DNA from: Candidatus Margulisiibacteriota bacterium
GTDB lineage: Bacteria > Margulisbacteria > Termititenacia > Termititenacales > Termititenacaceae
Reading direction: 5' to 3'
Length of the DNA: 12,530 nt
Assembly: GCA_031279305.1 (NCBI GenBank)
Contig: JAITIS010000117.1
Coordinates: 1-12,530, forward strand
Part shown: positions 6,877 to 12,205 of the stretch, in pieces
How positions within the stretch are numbered: the stretch's first letter is position 1
Layout: the number at the start of each line of letters is the position of its first letter
Program-made: the position numbers and the translations under genes
Notes under the pieces: generated by a model
Told to the model about the DNA's origin: nothing
The model's database searches: none
The model's input: only the letters and a program-made list of their open reading frames with translations

Positions 6877-7448
6877 TATTTGCTAACCTCCTCATAAGCG
6901 TCTTTGATCGCTTTCACATTGCCTTCGATGACTTCCGGCTTGTTCTTAAATTTTTTCTGTAGTTTGTGCGCGGTGTCAGCCAGCATTTTTTCATAATCCA
7001 GAATGCCGGTGGCTTTGACCAACGCGCCGAGCATCGGGGTGTTCGGTTTATTCAAGCCGATGTTTTTGAGCGCGATGCCGGAAGCGTCCACCGTGAAAAT
7101 ATTACCCGGAAAATTTAATTTTTGCCGGTACTCCTCAGGCTTTTTCTCGGTGTTGATGATAATAGTGCCGTTTTCCGGCAGGCCTTCCAGCACGTTCACG
7201 CTGTCCACCAGCGTTTCGTCCAGCACCAGCACGATACTCGGATGCTCCACCGCGCAGTGCACGCGGATTTCTTGGCCGGAAATACGGTTAAAAGCCTTGA
7301 CCGGCGCGCCCATTCGCTCCGGACCGTATTCCGGGAAAGCCTGCGCCAGTTTGCCGGTGGCGATAGCGGCGTCCGCGACCAGCAGCGCGGCGGTTTTGGC
7401 GCCCTGCCCGCCCCGGCCGTGCCAGCGGATTTCGATAGTGTCTGCCAT
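6876..7448 (-). CDS. porC: Pyruvate:ferredoxin oxidoreductase, gamma subunit
   Basis: A 190-residue subunit of the four-subunit oxidoreductase. The typical N-terminus I-E-I-R-W-H-G-R-G-G-Q-G-A-K-T-A-A is followed by F-P-E-Y-G-P-E-R-M-G-A-P-V near 38-50. The start at 7448 (M-A-D-T-I-E) is chosen because GGAGG sits just upstream and because family members begin here. An in-frame TTG 69 bases earlier would add an unrelated N-terminus. It is the first gene of porC-porD-porA-porB. The 70 bases between it and the terminator at 7521-7548 should hold the operon promoter, but I see no convincing -35/-10 pair. Confidence 0.94.
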   Translation of the reverse strand: MADTIEIRWHGRGGQGAKTAALLVADAAIATGKLAQAFPEYGPERMGAPVKAFNRISGQEIRVHCAVEHPSIVLVLDETLVDSVNVLEGLPENGTIIINTEKKPEEYRQKLNFPGNIFTVDASGIALKNIGLNKPNTPMLGALVKATGILDYEKMLADTAHKLQKKFKNKPEVIEGNVKAIKDAYEEVSK

Positions 7449-7520
7449 CTTATCCTCCCCAAATATAAAAATTCTCTGAAGTCCGCCTAACTTACCACAA
7501 AAGACCCTTATAGGCAAGAA

Positions 7521-7548
7521 AACAAAAAGACAGGTGTTTAGCCTGTCT
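7521..7548 (-). terminator. Rho-independent terminator of the PEP-CTERM gene
   Basis: On the - strand a seven-base-pair stem (AGACAGG/CCTGTCT, 7528-7534 and 7542-7548) with a seven-base loop is followed directly by TTTTTGTTTT. It lies 32 bases after the stop of the 57-residue gene and just before the por operon, so it separates the two transcripts. Confidence 0.85.
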
Positions 7549-7579
7549 CTTATTAAAACCTTTTATTTATTTTATAAAC

Positions 7580-7753
7580 TTAATCGCGCTCGCGGAATTT
7601 TTTGATGAATAAAGACGCCAGCGCCGCACCAACCATAGTCGTGCTGACCGGCTCCGGCGTGGAAATACTGCCCTCTCCTGGAGGCGGACCATCCCCGCAA
7701 AATCCGTAAGAAAACAATATTATCGTAGCCACCAGCAATGATCTTTTGAACAT
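7580..7753 (-). CDS. Minimal PEP-CTERM-tagged secreted protein, 57 residues
   Basis: The frame starts at the ATG at 7753, after a GGGAGGG ribosome binding site, and ends TAA. Residues 1-18 look like a signal peptide (M-F-K-R-S then a hydrophobic run). Residues 19-32 are a short polar/proline linker (C-G-D-G-P-P-P-G-E-G). Residues 33-35 are P-E-P, followed by a hydrophobic run to about residue 50 and a basic end K-K-F-R-E-R-D. Signal peptide plus P-E-P, transmembrane segment and basic tail is the PEP-CTERM sorting arrangement that exosortases recognise in Gram-negative-type envelopes. Members are usually far longer, so almost no mature protein would remain after both cleavages. The upstream sigma-54-like site and downstream terminator support a real, independent gene. 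A cysteine at 19 is present, but the preceding F does not suit a lipobox. Confidence 0.75.
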   Translation of the reverse strand: MFKRSLLVATIILFSYGFCGDGPPPGEGSISTPEPVSTTMVGAALASLFIKKFRERD

Positions 7754-7789
7754 ATCTTTTACCCTCCCGCAGAATTACAGAGCCTAATA

Positions 7790-7806
7790 TTACAGTTTCC
7801 GTGCCA
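7790..7806 (-). promoter_or_regulatory. Sigma-54-like promoter upstream of the PEP-CTERM gene
   Basis: The - strand reads TGGCACG-GAAA-CTGTAA. The -24 element TGGCACG is a perfect match to the sigma-54 consensus. The -12 element has GT in place of the usual GC at the right distance (GG-N10-GT). A start about 12 bases downstream (near 7780) would give a leader of about 27 bases carrying the GGGAGGG ribosome binding site. RpoN-linked control of PEP-CTERM genes is known in other bacteria. The altered -12 base is the main reason for doubt. Confidence 0.45.
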
Positions 7807-7807
7807 G

Positions 7808-7826
7808 AATATATCGAAAAAATCTG
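7808..7826. repeat. Copy 1 of a 19-base direct repeat in the divergent intergenic region
   Basis: Reads AATATATCGAAAAAATCTG. It agrees with 7872-7890 at 16 of 19 positions, with starts 64 bases apart (about six helical turns). This copy directly abuts the -24 element of the sigma-54-like promoter. It could be a binding site for a regulator. Confidence 0.4.
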
Positions 7827-7842
7827 TTCTATCTGTGCATTT

Positions 7843-7872
7843 TTGGACAAAATACTGTATACGTTGTATAAA
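7843..7872 (+). promoter_or_regulatory. Candidate sigma-70-type promoter for the 81-residue membrane protein
   Basis: TTGGAC at 7843-7848 and TATAAA at 7867-7872 are separated by 18 bases. Transcription would start near 7879, leaving a leader of about 80 bases. A small inverted repeat (TATAC-GTT-GTATA) overlaps the -10 element and could be an operator. Confidence 0.4.
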
Positions 7873-7890
7873 ATACATCGAAAAAAAATG
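7872..7890. repeat. Copy 2 of a 19-base direct repeat in the divergent intergenic region
   Basis: Reads AATACATCGAAAAAAAATG, matching copy 1 at 7808-7826 except at three positions. It overlaps the -10 element and expected start point of the + strand promoter, and lies about 100 bases upstream of the predicted sigma-54 start. That is a usual distance for an enhancer-binding activator. Confidence 0.4.
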
Positions 7891-7959
7891 GGACAACGGC
7901 AAATTACTTACGATTTATTAGTGTAGGGGGTAAGAGACGGGGGAAAAGGAGTAAGATTT

Positions 7960-8205
7960 ATGTTAGGACTTGACCCCGCTATTCTGGAAGCTCTAAAAAT
8001 AATCGGTCATTTTGCTATGCCAGCGGTTATAACTATCAGCCTGATTAAAATGCGTTTTCATCCGGTATTTTGTATATTTGCCGCTTTTTTCCTGATTTCC
8101 AGCAAAGAAATTGTAGATTTTTACACTCTGGCGCAGGTTATGGAGTACGACGATCTGCTGCTCAATCTCTGCGGTTCGGCTCTCGGCTACGTTTCAGCCG
8201 CCTGA
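7960..8205 (+). CDS. Small membrane protein, possibly VanZ-like or YfiM-like
   Basis: An 81-residue protein with a strong ribosome binding site (AAAGGAGTAAG) six bases before the ATG. Two hydrophobic segments lie at about residues 14-30 and 34-47. They are followed by S-K-E-I-V-D-F, then M-E-Y-D-D-L-L-L-N-L-C-G-S-A-L-G-Y. The K-E-x2-D ... D-L-L-x-N-x2-G-x3-G pattern is like the C-terminal part of VanZ-family and YfiM-like small membrane proteins, but the similarity is short. The gene is divergent from the PEP-CTERM gene and its last 19 bases overlap the end of thyX tail-to-tail. It is the only bacterial gene in the window on the + strand. Function unknown. Confidence 0.7.
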   Translation: MLGLDPAILEALKIIGHFAMPAVITISLIKMRFHPVFCIFAAFFLISSKEIVDFYTLAQVMEYDDLLLNLCGSALGYVSAA

Positions 8206-9653
8206 CCAAATATCCGGCTGTATAGTTCATTATAAGCATCTTTTCCGCCCAGAAAACCGGTGGTAAGCGGCAGGGCTTTTTTGGCCAGCGCGCTCATCTG
8301 TCCGGCTATTTCGCGTATATCCCATTGCGCGTGCGCGTCTTCCCGCAGGCGGGAAATATGGCACAGCTCGCGCAGATTTATTTTGCAGATCACCCGTCTT
8401 TGCTGAGCGTTGGTCAGCGCATAATCCGCCGCCGCCGGTATTTCCGAATGAATGGCGGCATAAAGCTCCGCGCTCTCTTCGGCCACCCGCTCAAACTCAG
8501 CCGCCATACCGACAGCTTTAATAGACGGCGGCACACGCAGCCCCAGCTCCGGGGCGTAGTTCCCGGCCAGTATAGTGGCCATGCGGTGCCGCTTGAGCTG
8601 GGCAAAACAGCTGGCCGAAACCACCAGTTCAAAAGTCAAATCGGCCAGCTCAAATTCGCGCAGGAGCTGATCCCAGGGACGCATATTTTTAATGCAGAGC
8701 TTAAAAATATTTTTGCGCTCCGCCCTGCTTATTTTTTTGACCAGCTGAAAAGCTCCGGCGAAATCTAGGCCGCGCGCTCTGGCGACCAGCGCCGCCAGTA
8801 TTTTTAAGTCGCCGTCCCGGGTGCAGTCCAGCAAAACACAGGAACGCGCCGCGCGCGGTTTGAGTTTCCCGGCAAGACCGGCGATATAGGCCGCCAATTC
8901 CGCGGAGGTATTTTTATCAAAAGCGCCGGCTGCAGGGTATTTAACAACGGACGGCGCGATGTCCCTGACCAGCGCGTGCAGAGCCTGTCCCAGACTGCGC
9001 ACTTCCTGCAAAGGACAGGCGGCGAAACGCCTAAGCATTTTTTCCAAATTGCGCGCGTTGACCGTCATTCCGGCCTGCGCGGTGGTGGCCAGCGCGGTGA
9101 TGTAGCGCGCGTCCTCTTTGGCGCAGCCTTCCAGCAGATTTTTATGGCGGGGATCGGCGGCCAGAGCGGGATATTTACTCTCCGCGTATGGCTGCAATTT
9201 TTCGAGCAGACGGCAGTACAGCTCATTTTGTTTTTGCAGCAAGTCCTCAAAAGGTTTTTCCCAGCGCGTATTTTTCAGCTCCGGCGGGATAATATAGGCG
9301 CTGTTCAATTTGATATAACGCTGGGATTTTTCCGTAAAAGAACAAAGGCGGAAACTCTCCAAAAACTCCAAGGCGTATCTGCTGATGTCTAACACGTCAA
9401 AATTAAACACCACGTGCTCGGCGACGGAGCTGTGGCCTAGGCCGAAAATAATTGTCTCATTGGATTTGCGGGATTTTTCCACTTCTCGCCGGGACAGACG
9501 GCGCAGCTCATTGACCGGACGCGGATCGCGTGAGATGCGGGCGTAAGCGGCGGACAGTGTTTCCGGCGTGGCGTCCAGTCGCGGCGGAGAGGCGGCTTTT
9601 AATTCCTCGATGACTTCGCTGTCCAGATTGTAGCCGGCTAGGAAAACTTTCAC
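8187..9653 (-). CDS. thyX: Tandem-domain FAD-dependent thymidylate synthase
   Basis: A 488-residue protein, about twice a normal ThyX, built of two ThyX-like halves. ThyX methylates dUMP to dTMP using methylene-tetrahydrofolate, FAD and NADPH. The first half has G-H-S-S-V-A-E-H at 73-80 and S-F-T-E-K-S-Q-R-Y at 105-113, which corresponds to the S-x-N-E-x-S-x-R-Y part of the ThyX signature, but the preceding R-H-R is replaced by S-F-R. The second half has intact R-H-R at 355-357 but lacks the S/E/S/R part, and ends with N-L-R-E-L-C-H-I-S-R-L-R-x4-A-Q-W-D-I-R at 426-447, a full match to the ThyX C-terminal motif. GTG start; GGAG precedes it inside proS and the GTGA overlaps the proS stop. Double-length ThyX proteins occur in several bacterial phyla. 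Confidence 0.88.
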   Translation of the reverse strand: MKVFLAGYNLDSEVIEELKAASPPRLDATPETLSAAYARISRDPRPVNELRRLSRREVEKSRKSNETIIFGLGHSSVAEHVVFNFDVLDISRYALEFLESFRLCSFTEKSQRYIKLNSAYIIPPELKNTRWEKPFEDLLQKQNELYCRLLEKLQPYAESKYPALAADPRHKNLLEGCAKEDARYITALATTAQAGMTVNARNLEKMLRRFAACPLQEVRSLGQALHALVRDIAPSVVKYPAAGAFDKNTSAELAAYIAGLAGKLKPRAARSCVLLDCTRDGDLKILAALVARARGLDFAGAFQLVKKISRAERKNIFKLCIKNMRPWDQLLREFELADLTFELVVSASCFAQLKRHRMATILAGNYAPELGLRVPPSIKAVGMAAEFERVAEESAELYAAIHSEIPAAADYALTNAQQRRVICKINLRELCHISRLREDAHAQWDIREIAGQMSALAKKALPLTTGFLGGKDAYNELYSRIFGQAAET

Positions 9654-11365
9654 TTTAACTCCGCTAGTTTTTTCAGGACAACCGCCGCGGCAGAGGCTGC
9701 AGGCAATAATTCGTTATCCGAAGCGCCGCGCAAACGAAACTCCACCTGTCCCGCGGCTAACATCTTGCCCAGTACTAGACGGCTGGAAATGCCGATCAGT
9801 TCCATATCGTTGAGCTTGACACCGATGCGCTCGTCGCGGTCATCGAGCAGGACTTCCACCCCGGCGGCCAAAAGCTCCTGATAAATTTTTTCCGCGGCTT
9901 TAAGCAGTTCCGGGTCTTTTAGATTGGCCGGAATCACCACGCAGTGATAGGGAGCCAGAGCCGCCGGCCAGACAATGCCCCGTTCATCAAAATGCTGTTC
10001 GACAGCGGCGGCGGCGGTGCGCCCCAAGCCAATGCCGTAACAACCCATAATAAAAGGTTTACTATCCCCGTTTTGGTCAAGATAGACAGCGTTCATAGCC
10101 TCGGAATATTTGCTGCCCAGCTTAAAAATATGCCCGACTTCTATGCCGCGTATGGCTTTCAGGGGCGCGCCGCAGCGCGGGCATTTGTCGCCCGCGGCGG
10201 CCTGACGCAGGTCGGCAACCTCGTCCAGCTTAAAATCCCGTCCCGCCTCCACATTGAGCAGATGCGCGTCTTTTTTGTTGGCGCCGGCCGCCCCGCCGCG
10301 CAAATCCCGCAAACACTCATCCGCAATAATTCGGATATTCCGCAGACCCACCGGACCGCAAAAACCCGGCGGAGCGCCGGTGATTTTTTCCACGACGCTG
10401 TCCTCCGCCAGCAGCACAATATCGGCGCGCAAATAATTTTTTAGTTTGATTTCATTGAGCTGATGATCGCCGCGCAGAAGCGCCAAAACATAATCCTCTT
10501 TTTCCCCGACTTTGTAGTAATAAACCAGCGTCTTGATTAGTTTCTCCGGCGCTATTTGGAGAAAAGCCGCGACCTCTTCGATAGTTTTTTGATCTGGCGT
10601 GGCGATTTCCTTGAGCTGTCCGCCGGCGGCGGCGCGCTGTTTTTCCGGCATACTTCTGGCCGCCTCGACATTGGCGGAATAAGCGCAGGCCGCGCAGGAC
10701 AAAAGCGCGTCCTCACCGTTTTCGGCCAGCACCATAAATTCCTGCGAAGCCGAGCCGCCGATATTGCCGCTGTCGGCCTCGACTACTTTGTATTTCAGGC
10801 CGCAGGCCTCAAAAATCCGGCAATAAGCGGCGCGCATATTTTGATATTCCGCATCCAGAGATTCCAGAGAATCGTGAAAAGAATACGCATCTTTCATAAT
10901 AAACTCGCGGCCGCGCATTAGGCCGAAACGCGGGCGTATTTCATCGCGGAATTTATCTTGTATCTGATAAAGATTTTGCGGCAGTTGTTTGTACGAGCGC
11001 AGAAAAGCTCTGGCGATAGAAGTGATCACTTCTTCGTGCGTGGGCCCCAGACAGTAATCAGCTCCTTTGCGGTCCTGAAAACGCAGAAGCTCCCGTCCGT
11101 ATTTCTCCCAGCGGCCGGATTCCCGCCACAGTTCGGACGGCACGGCAAAAGGCATCAGCGCTTCCTGCGCCCCCGCCCGGTTCATCTCTCTGCGGATAAT
11201 ATGCTCGATTTTGCGGATAATCCGGTAGCCTAACGGCAGGTAATTATAAATCCCCGCGGCCACTTTTTGGATCAGGCCGGCGCGCAGCATCAATTGATGG
11301 CTGATAACCTCGGCGTCTGACGGCACTTCGCGCAGAGTCGGCATTAACATTTTGGAAATTCGCAT
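9650..11365 (-). CDS. proS: Prolyl-tRNA synthetase (bacterial type with editing domain)
   Basis: A 571-residue class II synthetase that charges tRNA-Pro. It shows G-P-T-H-E-E at 108-112, motif 2 with F-R-D-E-I-R-P-R-F-G-L-M-R-G-R-E-F at 139-155, the inserted editing domain at about 225-390 with E-K-L-I-K-T-L (K278, equivalent to the editing lysine of the E. coli enzyme), motif 3 G-C-Y-G-I-G-L-G-R at 441-449, and the anticodon-binding domain at the end. The start at 11365 (M-R-I-S-K-M-L) matches known N-termini; upstream in-frame starts at 11380 (ATG) and 11452 (TTG) would only add unrelated residues. No Shine-Dalgarno is visible before it, unlike most bacterial genes here, and an extended -10 sits immediately upstream, suggesting a leaderless message. 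The stop overlaps thyX. Confidence 0.96.
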   Translation of the reverse strand: MRISKMLMPTLREVPSDAEVISHQLMLRAGLIQKVAAGIYNYLPLGYRIIRKIEHIIRREMNRAGAQEALMPFAVPSELWRESGRWEKYGRELLRFQDRKGADYCLGPTHEEVITSIARAFLRSYKQLPQNLYQIQDKFRDEIRPRFGLMRGREFIMKDAYSFHDSLESLDAEYQNMRAAYCRIFEACGLKYKVVEADSGNIGGSASQEFMVLAENGEDALLSCAACAYSANVEAARSMPEKQRAAAGGQLKEIATPDQKTIEEVAAFLQIAPEKLIKTLVYYYKVGEKEDYVLALLRGDHQLNEIKLKNYLRADIVLLAEDSVVEKITGAPPGFCGPVGLRNIRIIADECLRDLRGGAAGANKKDAHLLNVEAGRDFKLDEVADLRQAAAGDKCPRCGAPLKAIRGIEVGHIFKLGSKYSEAMNAVYLDQNGDSKPFIMGCYGIGLGRTAAAAVEQHFDERGIVWPAALAPYHCVVIPANLKDPELLKAAEKIYQELLAAGVEVLLDDRDERIGVKLNDMELIGISSRLVLGKMLAAGQVEFRLRGASDNELLPAASAAAVVLKKLAELK

Positions 11366-11370
11366 AAGCG

Positions 11371-11379
11371 AGTATAACA
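11371..11379 (-). promoter_or_regulatory. Extended -10 promoter element directly before proS
   Basis: The - strand reads TG-T-TATACT, an extended -10 form one base off TATAAT, with no good -35 partner. Six bases separate it from the proS ATG, so a start at the usual distance would fall on the A of the start codon. This would make a leaderless transcript. Confidence 0.4.
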
Positions 11380-11402
11380 TACAAACACTGCGCCAAAATA
11401 GG

Positions 11403-11430
11403 AAGCCCCGCTCTAAAAAGGGCGGGGCTT
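11403..11430. terminator. GC-rich hairpin, probable (possibly bidirectional) terminator
   Basis: AAGCCCCGC and GCGGGGCTT form a perfect nine-base-pair stem around a ten-base loop. On the - strand it is followed by the imperfect tract CCTATTTT, on the + strand by TATTCT after the TT of the stem. It could end a transcript coming from the surface-polymer genes or the small RNA candidate. The poor U-tract lowers certainty. Confidence 0.5.
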
Positions 11431-11439
11431 TATTCTGAA

Positions 11440-11474
11440 GGTCAATTATCAATGGGGGGTATGAATAATTGACC
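11440..11474. repeat. Perfect ten-base inverted repeat with C-rich loop
   Basis: GGTCAATTAT at 11440-11449 and ATAATTGACC at 11465-11474 flank a 15-base spacer with six consecutive G on the + strand (C on the - strand). It is either an RNA hairpin in the transcript starting near 11481 or a protein-binding operator just downstream of that promoter. Confidence 0.6.
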
Positions 11475-11487
11475 TCTTGATACAGCG

Positions 11488-11515
11488 ATTATAGCAAATC
11501 AGGGATAAAAAGCAA
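11488..11515 (-). promoter_or_regulatory. Near-consensus sigma-70 promoter between the tagA-like gene and proS
   Basis: On the - strand TTGCTT (11510-11515) is followed after 16 bases by a perfect TATAAT (11488-11493), itself preceded by TGC, an extended -10. It is the best promoter in the window. It starts just past the stop of the glycosyltransferase gene and would drive the two-hairpin RNA and perhaps proS-thyX. Confidence 0.7.
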
Positions 11516-11518
11516 GCG

Positions 11519-12205
11519 CTACTTTCGCTCCAGCAGTACAGCCAGAGCAAAACGCAGGAGATTTATCTGTCTTTTGATCCGCCAAGGTTCTCGTAAAAGC
11601 CGGTAAAACCATTCTAAACGCCATTTGCGCCAAATATAAGGCGCCCGGCGTTTGGCGCCGGAAAGGACGTCTATGGCCCCGCCTACCCCGATCACAACTT
11701 TAGTTTTAAGCCTGCCGCGGTGTTTAGCTATCCATAACTCCTGTCTGCCGCTGCCCAGCGCCACCAGCACGACATCGGGCTTCAGCCTGTTTATTTCACT
11801 GATCAGGCGGCTTTCTTCAGCTGGCGTGAAGAAACCGTGGTGGCGTCCCGCAATATGCCGGTCAGCCAGGCGGGACAGTATTTCTGGCCGCGCGCCCAGC
11901 ACATATATCCGCAAATCCTGCCCGAACAGCCATTGCGTCAGCTCCACGCCGGGGTACAACTCCGCGCGCCGCGCGCCCTGCCGCCGCAAAGCCCACAACA
12001 CGCCGGCGGAATCCGGCAGGCGCAGATCGGCGCCCTCCACCGCCCGCTTAAGAACGGGATCTCTGCTTGCTTGATAATACAGCTCCGCATTAGCCGTAAC
12101 TATAAAGTGAGAAGTAAAACTTTTAGCTTTGAAGTATTGTCGCAGCCGTCGCTCCACGGCATGGCGGGATAAAATATCTATCTGCAAGCCCAGCGCTTTA
12201 GCCAC
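11519..12205 (-). CDS. WecG/TagA/CpsF-family glycosyltransferase
   Basis: A 228-residue GT26 enzyme. Members transfer N-acetylmannosaminuronate or N-acetylmannosamine to a lipid-linked sugar during synthesis of surface polymers. Family signatures are T-A-N-A-E-L at 37-42, L-P-D-S-A-G at 63-68, L-G-S-G-R-Q-E-L-W near 150-158, G-V-G-G-A-I-D-V-L-S-G, and the C-terminal R-K-W-R-L-E-W-F-Y-R-L-L-R-E-P-W-R. T37 and D65 fall at the positions of residues reported as important in a structurally studied TagA. The start is GTG with GGAGG six bases before it, overlapping the end of the csaB-like gene by eight bases. It likely works at the inner face of the membrane. The exact sugar cannot be told from sequence. 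Confidence 0.92.
   Translation of the reverse strand: MAKALGLQIDILSRHAVERRLRQYFKAKSFTSHFIVTANAELYYQASRDPVLKRAVEGADLRLPDSAGVLWALRRQGARRAELYPGVELTQWLFGQDLRIYVLGARPEILSRLADRHIAGRHHGFFTPAEESRLISEINRLKPDVVLVALGSGRQELWIAKHRGRLKTKVVIGVGGAIDVLSGAKRRAPYIWRKWRLEWFYRLLREPWRIKRQINLLRFALAVLLERK

Larger units (their letters stand above)
11395..11481 (-). ncRNA. Candidate small RNA or proS leader with two hairpins
   Basis: A transcript from the consensus promoter at 11488-11515 would start at an A near 11481. Its first hairpin is a perfect ten-base-pair stem (GGTCAATTAT/ATAATTGACC, 11440-11449 and 11465-11474) with a 15-base loop containing CCCCCC. A second, GC-rich stem of nine base pairs (11403-11411 and 11422-11430) is followed by CCTATTTT. 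No open reading frame with a start codon fits inside. It could be an independent RNA of about 87 bases, with the C-rich loop able to pair with G-rich ribosome binding sites, or the leader of proS ending in an attenuator. I see no T-box features. Confidence 0.4.

Noticed and set aside
5668..6897. A 409-codon open frame on the + strand opposite porA and porD
   Set aside because: It is fully antisense to intact, well-recognised por genes. Its length follows from the GC-rich codon bias of those genes, and its product shows no known motif.
7449..7517. -35/-10 pair TTAGGC/TATATT before porC
   Set aside because: Transcription from it would begin inside the porC ribosome binding site, so it is unlikely to be the operon promoter.
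7680..7753. Lipoprotein signal on the 57-residue protein (cysteine at residue 19)
   Set aside because: The residue before the cysteine is F and the three preceding positions do not fit a lipobox; the C-terminal P-E-P tail explains the protein better.
7572..7850. A 92-codon frame on the - strand overlapping the PEP-CTERM gene
   Set aside because: It is in another reading frame, and the alternative frame from 7753 has a better ribosome binding site, a signal peptide and a sorting tail. It also runs through the sigma-54-like promoter.
11366..11518. T-box riboswitch upstream of proS
   Set aside because: The region is too short and lacks the conserved T-box antiterminator sequence; only simple hairpins are present.
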